Assembly (NCBI GenBank): GCA_012033205.1
Contig: JAAUSO010000056.1
Coordinates: forward strand, 1 to 39,312
DNA: 39,312 nt
Reading direction: 5' to 3'
DNA from: Richelia sp. SL_2_1
Lineage (GTDB): Bacteria > Cyanobacteriota > Cyanobacteriia > Cyanobacteriales > Nostocaceae
Shown: positions 6,930 to 15,995 of the stretch, one piece after another
How the letters are laid out: each line of letters opens with the position of its first letter
How positions within the stretch are numbered: position 1 is the stretch's first letter
Translations under genes and position numbers: made by a program
Notes under the pieces: generated by a model
Databases searched by the model: none
The model's input: the letters and a program-made list of their open reading frames with translations, nothing else
Told to the model about the DNA's origin: nothing

Positions 6930-9451
6930 GTTGAATCCCCTAAACCCAAGCTATTATCTGAATATTTGAGGTTTTGTAGGCTATCTAGATTCCCATTTTC
7001 AAAAGTCAAATAGGCATTCAATCCACCTGGATTTAGGTTGTCAGTTGAGTTTTGAACGAGAAATTCTTCTAGATTACCGTTTGCGAGCGAGTATGGTGCC
7101 AAGAATATTCTTTCATTAACTTCTGGGCTTAAACTCTGATTATTTTTAGCGAATTCTAATTGAGTAATCCGTTGATTGAGCGCTGCAATTTCATATCCTT
7201 GTTCTCCCGGCTGAATCGATTGATTTGTAACTGGATCGATAACAGTACCGTCCAAGTCTAAAACTTGGTAAAAACCTGCTGAATTATCATAGGATGCAGT
7301 ACTGCTAATATCTTCTAAAATCAACAAAACTTTTTCGTCAGCTTTACCATCTCCATCAAAATCGACGTTACGAAGATTGATTATCCCATTGATGGCAAGC
7401 TCTGATGGTTGAGAAGCTAAATTATTCTCAGTTGGCATCGGGGTTGACTGCGGAGTCGGAGAGTTAGAGTTAACTGAAGATTTAGCAGCATCTGGAATGG
7501 GAGAAAATTCAACATAATCAAAGCGAGCAAATTCACCTTGATTGCTAGTGCCTGTGATTTTGAAACTGTCTCCAGACTTCAACTGCACTGACTCCATAGC
7601 AACACGACTAGTCTTCGTAGAAGGTTTTACCCAACTATCAGGTAAATCTTGATCGAAGTTAAAGCTTGCAGTCTTTTCTCCCACAGTTACTTTAGCTTGA
7701 GATTGTCCATCGTTTTCGTCATAGTAACCGACTTTAACTTGATAAGTTCCTGCTTCACCTTTAAATGTACCTGTAGCAGAGCCTTGATTCTGATTTGTTC
7801 CTTTCAGAGAGATGTGTTTTCCACCACTAGCACCAGAGCCTTTTACAGTCTCAACTTGATAACCATTTAGAGTTAGTTCCTCTGCTTCATAACGTAAAGG
7901 TTCATTCTTTACAGGTGTAAGAATTGGCTCGGATTTAGGATTACTAGGATTTTCTTTGGTAGGTGTGGTAATTGGTTTTGGTTCAGGATTTACTGTATCT
8001 AGAGGTGGTTTCGATCCTGGATTACTACCAAAATCACCGCCATTTTGAGGAACCGGATTTAACTGTAAATTCTCGACAAACTTGGCTCCAGCAATAGAAG
8101 TATCCGCACCGTTTTTATTTTGAACGATGTTCCCGCCCCCATCAGTAACTTTGAAATTAACTGTACGCTCCGATTCACCATTAAACTGCGGAGAACGGTT
8201 TCCTGCAAACTTAGACTTGCTGATGGTGAGATTTTTTCCCTGTGCTTCCCCAGCAATCCAGATATTTCCGGCTTGACGATCGCTATAGTTATTGACAAAT
8301 GTGCTGTTGGTAATGGTCGATTTAGCTGGCGTTTTATAATTGAGGACAACTGCTCCTCCTATTTGTCCATTTTTACTAGAATTCGTAACGCGATTACCAG
8401 AAAATGTCGAATCTTTGATCGTGACTCCACCTTTAACATCCGTCCATAAACCTGCTCCTTGAGATGGAGATATATTATTAGCAATTGTAGAATTACGAAT
8501 TACTAATGAGGCAGGATTTGCTTCATCTTCATAGGATTGAACAGCTAAACCACCTCCTCTAGAAGCTTTATTGTTGGCGATTTTGCTGTTTTCAATTACA
8601 ATCTTGTCCTTTGAATATCCACTGAGAAAAAAGGCTCCACCATAATCGCCACCACCAACATTGTCCTCTGCGACAACATTGCGAATCAGAGTCGTTCCTC
8701 CGAGATTATCAGGTTTCTCAGTTCCATTGGCTCCATCGGTGAAAATAGCTCCACTTCCATTCAAACCTTCGTTTTTGCGAAAGAATGAATCTTCAACTCT
8801 GAGTCCAGTTAATAGGGTGTAAACAGCGCCATAGGTACCTTTATTATTCGTAAAAGTACTGTTCCGAATGTCTAGAAAAGCATCTCCGCCGACATTGCGT
8901 TTACCGTTACTATTAACAACAGTTGCTCCCTTTCCACCTCCGTAAGTCGAGATTGCACCCGCACTAAAGCCATCATTAGCAACCGAACCGTCATTTCCAT
9001 CAAAAACACTGTTCCTTATTGTCGCACTGGCTCCGTAGCCGACAAAGATTGCACCACTGCGTTCTCCCACATTTTTAATAAACCGAGAATTTTCCACCAC
9101 CAAGGTGTTAGAGTCAACCAGTTCAATCGCTCCCCCTCGTAGAGTCGTATTCGGGTTATTATCAACTGCTTTACCCTTGGTAAAAGTGAGGTTTTTTAGC
9201 ACTACATCTGAATAGTTATAACTAACACGGAGAATCCTCGTTTTGTTCTCACCGCTAATAGTTAAATTGGATGCATCCGCTCCATCGATAGTAAGACTTT
9301 TATCAACGACGAGTTGTTGTTTTAGACGAATGGTTTTGTTCGCAAGGGCTGAATCGAAGCGAATAGTATCACCAGATTTTGACTTCAAGATAGCCTCTCG
9401 AAGCGTTCCTTTTCCACTGTCTGCGCTGCTAGAAACTGTGATAATTGCCAT
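6908..9451 (-). CDS. Right-handed beta-helix protein with carbohydrate-binding and DUF4114-like domains
   Basis: A large, probably exported or surface protein of 847 residues from ATG 9451; a TTG three codons upstream is possible but less likely. The N-terminus ITVSSSADSGKGTLREAI is the entry motif of many cyanobacterial beta-helix proteins, with GTLREAI in place of CSLREAI. Residues to about 450 form the helix, with repeated short N-x-T-F/A-x-N-N and GGA-like turns. A Pro/Thr/Lys-rich linker (about 480-530) follows. Next comes a domain of about 130 residues (LRYEAEEL to FDYVEFSP) that looks like a family 6/35 carbohydrate-binding module. The last 150 residues (VDFDGDGKADEKVL, then SAGFYQVLDLDG) resemble DUF4114. 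No cleavable signal peptide is seen, which is common in proteins leaving by type I secretion. The final residues EVGFLR and the stop codon lie inside a dispersed repeat. Substrate unknown; polysaccharide binding in the sheath is an inference. Confidence 0.8.
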   Translation of the reverse strand: MAIITVSSSADSGKGTLREAILKSKSGDTIRFDSALANKTIRLKQQLVVDKSLTIDGADASNLTISGENKTRILRVSYNYSDVVLKNLTFTKGKAVDNNPNTTLRGGAIELVDSNTLVVENSRFIKNVGERSGAIFVGYGASATIRNSVFDGNDGSVANDGFSAGAISTYGGGKGATVVNSNGKRNVGGDAFLDIRNSTFTNNKGTYGAVYTLLTGLRVEDSFFRKNEGLNGSGAIFTDGANGTEKPDNLGGTTLIRNVVAEDNVGGGDYGGAFFLSGYSKDKIVIENSKIANNKASRGGGLAVQSYEDEANPASLVIRNSTIANNISPSQGAGLWTDVKGGVTIKDSTFSGNRVTNSSKNGQIGGAVVLNYKTPAKSTITNSTFVNNYSDRQAGNIWIAGEAQGKNLTISKSKFAGNRSPQFNGESERTVNFKVTDGGGNIVQNKNGADTSIAGAKFVENLQLNPVPQNGGDFGSNPGSKPPLDTVNPEPKPITTPTKENPSNPKSEPILTPVKNEPLRYEAEELTLNGYQVETVKGSGASGGKHISLKGTNQNQGSATGTFKGEAGTYQVKVGYYDENDGQSQAKVTVGEKTASFNFDQDLPDSWVKPSTKTSRVAMESVQLKSGDSFKITGTSNQGEFARFDYVEFSPIPDAAKSSVNSNSPTPQSTPMPTENNLASQPSELAINGIINLRNVDFDGDGKADEKVLLILEDISSTASYDNSAGFYQVLDLDGTVIDPVTNQSIQPGEQGYEIAALNQRITQLEFAKNNQSLSPEVNERIFLAPYSLANGNLEEFLVQNSTDNLNPGGLNAYLTFENGNLDSLQNLKYSDNSLGLGDSTEVGFLR

Positions 9452-9836
9452 ATTTCCCAATGTGAATTACATCAATTGGTAGAATACACTGGTCAATATA
9501 ACTACAAGATAACTTTTTGGATACTAACAATATTTTTTCAAATTTGCAAACTTGATTCCTAGAAATCAAATATTAATCTAGTAAGTAAAATTACTCTTTA
9601 CCTAAAAAATATAGGTAACACAAATATATTAATTTATGGTACTATTTGGAATCTAAAACACAATTTTTTTATTCAAAATTATTTACTTTTATTTTAAGTA
9701 ATTATAAATAATTTTAATTTTGGATATTAAAAAATAGCGAACACCACAGAATTCGGATTTTTAAAATAAATATCGCAACATCAGACAAAGCTAATAAAAA
9801 CCCGACTTCTCACCCACCCATAACCCATCAAAAGTT
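9452..9836. other. AT-rich spacer upstream of the beta-helix gene
   Basis: These 385 very AT-rich bases have no credible open frame. One isolated arm of the dispersed repeat (AAAAACCCGACTTCT, about 9796-9810) lies close to the 3' end of the bilin lyase gene. The right-hand part adjoining 9451 should contain the beta-helix gene promoter. Confidence 0.6.
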
Positions 9837-10394
9837 CTAGCAAATCCCCAATAATCCTTCAATTCGCTTTTCCAAATACTGCCCAATCATCACCTGTTCC
9901 CCAGCACGAGAAATTACAGATTGACGGGTACGATATTTCTCACCAATAAACTTTAATTCTTCTTCAAACACTGAGCCATTGTACTCGGTACGCAAACACA
10001 ACGTTTTCTGATTCGGGAAATCATACTCAGCAGTAATTGGTTTCGATGTCGCAAAACCGCGATCGCGATACAATATATTGCCCAAGGCACCAAATAAAGT
10101 AGAACCACTAGATTCTTTTTTGCCACTCAGCGAGTTGATGCTTTCCCAAGTCACTTCGGTACCGCAAATCAAAATTTTATCTGAAGGTAAATCATGCATC
10201 TGAGCCAAAAAAAGCAATTCATCGCATCCCGCTTCTAAAAACCGAACTGCGATGGCGCTTTCAACTTGTTTGGTTTCTCCATCCGGTAAAGTATAGTAGC
10301 GTCGTTCCGAATGCCATTTACCCTCTGACTCCCGAAAAAATTCCGCGATTGCGGATTCGTTAGTTAATTCTGCAAGTTCTAACGGTGATGTCAC
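9837..10394 (-). CDS. Phycobiliprotein chromophore lyase, CpcS/CpeS family
   Basis: Proteins of this family attach phycocyanobilin or related bilins to the conserved beta-site/alpha-site cysteines of phycobiliproteins during phycobilisome assembly. The 185-residue protein has the family's opening, helix then EFFRESEGKWHSERRYY. A lipocalin-like barrel follows (TLPDGETKQVESAIAVRF, then ILICGTEVTWES, FPNQKTLCLRTEYNG and EELKFIGEKYRTRQSVISR), and it ends EKRIEGLLG. The start is a GTG at 10394, chosen because AAGGAAGG lies 6 bases upstream, a strong ribosome site. Which subgroup it belongs to (CpcS, CpcU, CpcV or CpeS) cannot be decided by eye. No phycobiliprotein genes are nearby, so it is a stand-alone lyase gene. 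Confidence 0.85.
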   Translation of the reverse strand: MTSPLELAELTNESAIAEFFRESEGKWHSERRYYTLPDGETKQVESAIAVRFLEAGCDELLFLAQMHDLPSDKILICGTEVTWESINSLSGKKESSGSTLFGALGNILYRDRGFATSKPITAEYDFPNQKTLCLRTEYNGSVFEEELKFIGEKYRTRQSVISRAGEQVMIGQYLEKRIEGLLGIC

Positions 10395-11097
10395 TGGTAG
10401 CCTTCCTTATGTTAAATTCTTTCATCAGGTCTGGAAAGCCCTACATCATGTCTTTCCGATAAACCAGATTTTGTCACTTTTCTTAAAGTAACGCAATATT
10501 TCATAAAATACAGATAATTTGGCTACAAGATTAAAAAGAAAAGACAATATACCTCGAATTAAAAAAAAGGAAGTGAAAAAAGTCACAAATTAGCGATGTA
10601 GAATTTATTACTTGCGATATAGTAAGAATTATTAAATAATATTTATAATAATTATAAAATTTAGCGATGTCTCACATAAAAATTACACAAGTATTTGTAT
10701 ATCATATATATCATTTATATACACAAATTGGAGTGAAAAGATATTTTTTGTATGATAAAGAGCTTGATGTAATCAAAAAAGCTTTTTATTTCAACTGGTG
10801 AAAATTTCTTAGTCAATTAGTATTAATAACTTTAATTATTCTATGAATAAAATCTAATTTTTTATTTAGTTGTATTTAGTCTTATTGGTTAATTGGTTAT
10901 ACAAATAATGATTTGAAACAGACAGTTAACTAGGCATTTTAGTTATAAAGAAAAATAAACACCGACCACGAATTAAAAAGATTGCACAGATTTTAATCAC
11001 GGATTAAAAAGATTGCACGGATTACACGGATTTTAATCAGCGATTACCAATTACCCATTCCCTATTACCAATTAGCAATTATCAATTACCCAAAAAT
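10395..11097. other. Long AT-rich spacer before the efflux operon
   Basis: These 703 bases are mostly A/T with no credible gene. A weak orphan hairpin with a T-rich tail lies at about 10754-10793. The right end holds two copies of a dispersed AAAGATTGCACGGATT-type repeat (10969-11040) and a heptamer-type repeat (11041-11093) running up to the start codon of the adaptor gene. The promoter of the bilin lyase must lie at the left end and that of the efflux genes somewhere in the remainder. Confidence 0.6.
10969..11093. repeat. Dispersed ATTACACGGATTTTAAT repeat plus AATTACC tandem repeat
   Basis: Two tandem variants of a CACGGATTAAAAAGATTGCA unit are followed by ATTACCA / ATTCCCT units. The same composite (ATTACACGGATTTTAAT then AATTACC heptamers) is found at 12578-12683, and a shorter relative at 18287-18348. 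Confidence 0.8.
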
Positions 11098-12456
11098 ATG
11101 CCTTACAAAAAGGAGATAAGCAGACAAAATAATGATGAAATACTTTCTTTTTCTGGTCGATGGATTGCCTGTTTATTAAGTTTAGGACTTTTGAGTACAA
11201 GTTGCGCCTCACTTCCTAAAGAATCAGCAGAAGCTCAATCTCAACGTGGGGGTAGAAGAGGACAAAGAGGTGGTGCAACGGCTGTAGATGTGGCGATCGC
11301 CCGCACAGATTCGTTACAAAAATCACAGCCCCTCACGGGTACCACTACACCTTTTCGTACAGTGTCATTGCGATCGCAAGTAGAAGGAAGGCTTTTAGGA
11401 TTAAATGTAGATGTAGGGGATAGGGTTAATCAAGGACAAGTAATAGGACAGGTAGATGATGTCTTATTAACAACAACAATAAATCAAGCAGAAGCAGAAT
11501 TAGCATCACTCAAATCAGAAGTTGCACGAATAAATGCTCAGATCAGTAATGCTCGTGCAGAAGTGGAAAGAACGCGGTTGCAACTCCAACAACTACAAGC
11601 CGATTCCCAAAGACAGCAGAAATTAGCCGCTCAAGGTGCCATCGCCAAACAAACAGCAGAGCAAGCGCGTACACAAGCGCAAACTGCCGCTCAGGTTGTG
11701 CGTGCTGCTGAAGAAAGTGTTCGAGTAGAAGAGGAAGCCCTGGCTGCGGCTAACGGTAGAGTTTTAGCTCAACAAGCAGTAGTTGCACAAGCACAAGAAA
11801 GACGCTCCTATGCAAGACTAACATCACCCATAGCTGGTGCAGTAATAGAAAGGTCAACAGAACCAGGAAATTTGCTCCAACCAGGGAATGAAGTTGTGCA
11901 AATAGGGGACTTCAATAGAGTTAAAGTAGAAGTTCAAGTTTCAGAATTAGAATTAGCAAAAATCCAAGTTGGGCAGTCAGTAGAAGTGAGTTTAGATGCT
12001 TTCCCTAATCAAACATACTATGGAACTGTCACCCGGATTTCTCCAGCGGCCGATCCAACTGCTCGACTAGTACCAGTAGAAGTAGTTATTCCTAATAATG
12101 ATAGAAAAATTGGTAGTGGTTTATTAGCACGAGTTAACTTTACATCCTCAGAACAAGCAAGTTTAGTCATACCTCAAACAGCATTACAAGGAGATCGAAA
12201 CAGTAAATCCAGCACTCAAGAAAATTCCAATCAAAATCGTCAAGGAACAATATTTGTTTTGAACTCTTCAGCAGAAAAACCCACAGTTTCAGCTAGAGAA
12301 GTCACAATTGGCAAAAAAAGTGATGGTAAAGTCGAAATTTTGTCTGGGTTGCAACCGGGAGAAAGATTTGTAGTTCGTAGCGGAGAACCGTTAAAAGATA
12401 ATGCCGCTGTACGCCTTTCAATTATTTCTGAAAAAGCCGAATCAAATCAAAATTAA
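11098..12456 (+). CDS. RND efflux periplasmic adaptor (membrane fusion protein)
   Basis: Adaptor linking an inner-membrane RND pump to an outer-membrane channel. The 452-residue protein has a hydrophobic segment (about 25-37) ending LLSTSCASLP, a lipobox-like site at Cys36. A Gly/Arg/Gln-rich stretch follows. Then come the first lipoyl half (TVSLRSQVEGRLLGLNVDVGDRVNQGQVIGQVDD), an alpha-helical hairpin rich in Ala/Gln/Glu (about 125-220), the second lipoyl half (YARLTSPIAGAVIERSTEPGNLLQPG), a beta-barrel and a membrane-proximal domain ending ILSGLQPGERFVV. The ATG is directly preceded by a tandem repeat and has no clear Shine-Dalgarno. The pump gene follows about 230 bases later on the same strand. 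No outer-membrane TolC-like gene is nearby. Confidence 0.92.
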   Translation: MPYKKEISRQNNDEILSFSGRWIACLLSLGLLSTSCASLPKESAEAQSQRGGRRGQRGGATAVDVAIARTDSLQKSQPLTGTTTPFRTVSLRSQVEGRLLGLNVDVGDRVNQGQVIGQVDDVLLTTTINQAEAELASLKSEVARINAQISNARAEVERTRLQLQQLQADSQRQQKLAAQGAIAKQTAEQARTQAQTAAQVVRAAEESVRVEEEALAAANGRVLAQQAVVAQAQERRSYARLTSPIAGAVIERSTEPGNLLQPGNEVVQIGDFNRVKVEVQVSELELAKIQVGQSVEVSLDAFPNQTYYGTVTRISPAADPTARLVPVEVVIPNNDRKIGSGLLARVNFTSSEQASLVIPQTALQGDRNSKSSTQENSNQNRQGTIFVLNSSAEKPTVSAREVTIGKKSDGKVEILSGLQPGERFVVRSGEPLKDNAAVRLSIISEKAESNQN

Positions 12457-12688
12457 TAGGGAAGAGGGAAGAGGGAACAATAACTAATCATCCGCACTTG
12501 ATATCATCCGCCAATTTGCCGAAAAAGCTCACCTGTTTCCGCAATTCCTCTTGACACCTCTTTTAATTACCAATTCTAATCACGGTTTAAAAAGGATTAC
12601 ACAGATTACACGGATTTTAATTACCAATTACCAATTACCTATTACCAATTACCAATTACCTATTCCCTATTCCCTATTCCCTGAAAAT
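12457..12688. repeat. Repeat-filled spacer between adaptor and pump genes
   Basis: After a GAAGAGG repeat there is a unique patch of about 80 bases, then the dispersed ATTACACGGATTTTAA unit (12578-12620), and AATTACC/CCCTATT heptamers (12620-12683) ending 5 bases before the pump ATG. The open frame extends upstream through this repeat but is not expected to be translated. Confidence 0.8.
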
Positions 12689-15600
12689 ATGCAGCAAATT
12701 AATCAAAAAAGCGGATTTAGCATTAGCGGTATTTCTATCCGCCAGCATATCGGTACACTGATGCTAACCCTGGCAGTAATTGTACTAGGAATCTTTTTTA
12801 TCATTCGATTACCAGTAGATTTACTGCCAACAATTACTTATCCCCGGATTGGCGCACGTATAGAAGCACCGGGAATTTCTCCAGAAGTGGGAATAGATGA
12901 AATTACCAGACCATTAGAAGAAGCTTTCGCTGCGACAGAAGGAGTAATTCAGGTATATTCCCAAACACGTGAGGGAAATGTCAGTATAGATTTGTACTTC
13001 CAACCGGGAGGTAATATAGACCAAGCCCTTAACGATGCTACAGCAGCATTCAACAGAGCTAGGAGCAGTTTACCAGATAGCATTGAAGAACCGCGCATTT
13101 TCAAATTTGACCCTTCCCAGCTACCAGTTTATGAATTTGCTTTAACATCACCAACTTTAAAAGACGTTGACCTACGTGTATTTGCGGAGGAAGAACTTGC
13201 TCGTGAACTCGGTGTAGTTCCGGGAGTTGCCGGGGTAGATGTATCGGGAGGTGTTGAAGAAGAAATTAGGATCAATATTGATTTAAATCGTTTGCAGGCT
13301 TTGGGTGTAGGGTTAACAGATGTACTAGATGAATTGAGAAACCGTAATCAAGATATTTCCGGCGGGAGAATTTTTGGAGAAAATTCCGAGCCATTAATTC
13401 GTACAGTCGGACGTTTCCAAAATGTTGAAGAAATCAAAAATCTCTCCTTTGAAGTTTCTTCTGGTTCCTCCGAATCATCTACCACCTCCCCTAGTATCTC
13501 TCGTCGCGTTTACCTACGAGATTTTGCCCAAGTTTTAGATGGTTCCGAAGAACAGCGATTGTTCGTTTTACTCAATAGCGAACAAGCAGTCAAACTCAGT
13601 GTCCAAAAACAACCAGATGGCAATACTGTTGATGTTGTAGATAGCGTCAAAAAGCGTTTAGAACAGTTAAAACAATCTCGTTTAATTCCAGAAGGAACAG
13701 TAATTACAACTACTTTAGATGAATCAAAATTTATCCGTAACTCCATATCAAATGTTGCCACTTCCGGTTTAATTGGTACCTTACTCGCTGCGATCGCTGT
13801 TTTATTATTCCTTGGTTCTATCCGTCAAACAATTATCATCGTGTTGGCGATTCCCTTGGCTACTCTGGCTGCAATTATTCTCATGGGTATATCTGGCTTC
13901 TCTCTGAACATTTTTAGTTTGGGTGGTTTAGCGCTGGGTGTGGGGATTGTTGTCGATAACTCCATTGTGATGTTGGAGAATATTGCCGAGGGCGCGGGGA
14001 TGACTCCGGGTAAAACCGCGAAAACTCGTTTGAGTCCCCATCAATTACTCGTTCAAGCCGAACAAAGTAGCCGAGAAGTTGAATCAGCATTGATTGCTTC
14101 CACTAGTACAAACCTAGTTGCAATATTGCCATTTATCTTAATCGGTGGCTTTATTTCGCTGCTATTCAACGAGTTAATTCTCACCATCAGCTTTTCTGTT
14201 GCGGCTTCAATCTTAATTGCAGTCACCGTTGTACCCATGATGACATCTCGAATGTTAGCTTGGCGCTGGTCGAGTCGTTTGAATGAATTTTGGCTGCTAC
14301 GTAAGTTTAATGGTCGCTTTGAAGCCGCGACAGCAGGATATCGGAGTTTTTTAGCGAAAGTATTGAGTTTTCGCTGGTTAGCAATTGGGTTGGCTATTTT
14401 GGTCTTTGGTGGAACTAGTTTATGGATGATTCCCCAAATCCCTCAAGAAATTTTACCCCGCATCAGTACCGGACAAGCCAATTTATTTGCTCAGTTTCCT
14501 CCCGGTACACCATTAGAAACAAACCGTAAAGTGATGACTGCGGTAGATGAAGTTTTACTCGAACAGCCAGAGACCGAATACGTATTTACCACCGCTGGAG
14601 GTGCGCTATTTGGTACTAATACGATTCAAAACCCATTACGGGGTTCGAGTACCATTACTTTAAAACCCGGTACAGATGTAGAAGCTTACGTCGAAAAAGT
14701 TACCACCGAATTAGATAAACTCAATTTAGCAGGAATTCGCTTACGTCTGAGTCCGGGTGCAGTTCGGGGTTTAATTCTCAGTAATTCCCCCGTGCGCGGT
14801 GCCGAAGTTGATGTAATTTTACAAGGAAACGACTCCCAATCCTTAGAACAAGCAGGTCGTCAAGTGTTAGCCGCAATGGAAGAGCAAGTCACTTTAGCTA
14901 GATTCCGTCCTGATGCTGACCCCCGTCAACCAGAAATTCAGATTCTTCCCGACTGGGAAAGAGTAGCGGCTGTGGGTTTAACGACTCAAGAAATTGGTGA
15001 CACAATTCAAACAGCGATTGAAGGTAGTACACCCACTCAGTTGCAGCGTGGTAATCGTTTGGTTGATATAAAGGTGCAGTTAGACGAAGACTCGATCAAA
15101 TCCTCTTCGGAACTTGCAAGATTGCCTTTATTTGTGAATAATAATCGTCAAGTACGTCTGAGTGATGTTGCTAATATTGTTGACGGACAAGCACCCGGAG
15201 AAATTCAGCGGATTAACCAGCGTCAGGTTTTTATTGTTGCCGGTAATTTAACTGAAGGAGCAAGCCTTGGTGATGCGTTAAACCAAGTTAATTCAGTAAT
15301 CGCGGATTTGGATTTACCGTCGGGTGTGTCAGTCTTGCCCAGTTCAGCTTCAGAAGCTAATCAGGAGTTACAAAACTCCTTGAGATTATTAGGAGGATTA
15401 GCCGCTTTTCTAGTGTTTGTGGTCATGGCTGTGCAGTACAATTCCTTGGTTGACCCTTTAGTAATTATGTTTACCATTCCTTTAGCATTAGCTGGGGGTA
15501 TTTTCGGACTTTATTTAACTCAAACAGCCATCGGAGCAACAGTAATTGTCGGTGCTGTATTATTGGTGGGAATTGTCGTGAATAACGCCATCATCATGGT

Positions 15601-15889
15601 AGAGTTAGCAAATCAAATTCGCGAACAGCAAGGCGTTGACCGTCAAACCGCAATTTTGCAAGCCGCACCTCAACGCTTACGTCCAATATTAATGACTACC
15701 ATTACTACAGTTTTGGGGATGTTTCCCTTAGCGTTAGGAATCGGGGAAGGTTCAGAATTTTTACAACCTTTGGGTGTAGTAGTATTTTCCGGGTTATCTT
15801 TAGCAACATTATTAACTCTATTTGTGATTCCCTGTTTCTATATTTTGTTACACGACTTTTTCAGTGGAAAATGGGCAAGAAGGATTTAG
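12689..15889 (+). CDS. RND-family efflux pump, AcrB/MdtB-like inner membrane transporter
   Basis: Proton-driven inner-membrane pump, 1066 residues from ATG 12689. An upstream in-frame start at 12551 would add 46 residues translated from tandem repeats and was rejected. The protein has the duplicated RND plan: first membrane helix at 18-38, a periplasmic porter domain, helices 2-6 (roughly 350-560), helix 7 (near 600), a second porter domain, and helices 8-12 (roughly 925-1050). Helix 4 carries GIVVDNSIVMLEN, where AcrB has two Asp of the proton relay; here the second is Asn. A substrate cannot be read from the sequence. It pairs with the adaptor gene upstream and is followed 106 bases later by a P450 and a TetR gene on the same strand, which suggests a detoxification or product export unit. 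Confidence 0.93.
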   Translation: MQQINQKSGFSISGISIRQHIGTLMLTLAVIVLGIFFIIRLPVDLLPTITYPRIGARIEAPGISPEVGIDEITRPLEEAFAATEGVIQVYSQTREGNVSIDLYFQPGGNIDQALNDATAAFNRARSSLPDSIEEPRIFKFDPSQLPVYEFALTSPTLKDVDLRVFAEEELARELGVVPGVAGVDVSGGVEEEIRINIDLNRLQALGVGLTDVLDELRNRNQDISGGRIFGENSEPLIRTVGRFQNVEEIKNLSFEVSSGSSESSTTSPSISRRVYLRDFAQVLDGSEEQRLFVLLNSEQAVKLSVQKQPDGNTVDVVDSVKKRLEQLKQSRLIPEGTVITTTLDESKFIRNSISNVATSGLIGTLLAAIAVLLFLGSIRQTIIIVLAIPLATLAAIILMGISGFSLNIFSLGGLALGVGIVVDNSIVMLENIAEGAGMTPGKTAKTRLSPHQLLVQAEQSSREVESALIASTSTNLVAILPFILIGGFISLLFNELILTISFSVAASILIAVTVVPMMTSRMLAWRWSSRLNEFWLLRKFNGRFEAATAGYRSFLAKVLSFRWLAIGLAILVFGGTSLWMIPQIPQEILPRISTGQANLFAQFPPGTPLETNRKVMTAVDEVLLEQPETEYVFTTAGGALFGTNTIQNPLRGSSTITLKPGTDVEAYVEKVTTELDKLNLAGIRLRLSPGAVRGLILSNSPVRGAEVDVILQGNDSQSLEQAGRQVLAAMEEQVTLARFRPDADPRQPEIQILPDWERVAAVGLTTQEIGDTIQTAIEGSTPTQLQRGNRLVDIKVQLDEDSIKSSSELARLPLFVNNNRQVRLSDVANIVDGQAPGEIQRINQRQVFIVAGNLTEGASLGDALNQVNSVIADLDLPSGVSVLPSSASEANQELQNSLRLLGGLAAFLVFVVMAVQYNSLVDPLVIMFTIPLALAGGIFGLYLTQTAIGATVIVGAVLLVGIVVNNAIIMVELANQIREQQGVDRQTAILQAAPQRLRPILMTTITTVLGMFPLALGIGEGSEFLQPLGVVVFSGLSLATLLTLFVIPCFYILLHDFFSGKWARRI

Positions 15890-15945
15890 CAGTTAGGGGT
15901 TAAAACCAAACAAAGCAACACACACAATCCCCATCTCACAGGCTA

Positions 15946-15981
15946 AAATGAATAATACGTAAAACAGTTCATTATTCATTT
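15946..15981. promoter_or_regulatory. Perfect 11-bp inverted repeat, candidate TetR operator
   Basis: AAATGAATAAT and ATTATTCATTT are exact complements separated by 14 bases and lie 15-50 bases before the P450 start codon. The size and dyad form suit a TetR-family operator, and a TetR gene is the second gene of the unit. There is no T run, so a terminator is less likely. The link to the regulator is inference. Confidence 0.5.
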
Positions 15982-15995
15982 CAGCGAGGTATCTT

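Noticed and set aside
12490-12560. Possible coding remnant (DIIRQFAEKAHLFPQF) between adaptor and pump
   Set aside because: Only about 20 residues look protein-like, with no recognisable family; this is too short to support a pseudogene.
12551-12688. 46-residue N-terminal extension of the RND pump
   Set aside because: The extension is translated from tandem repeats (ITNYQLPITNYQLP). The RND family start fits ATG 12689, just before the first membrane helix.
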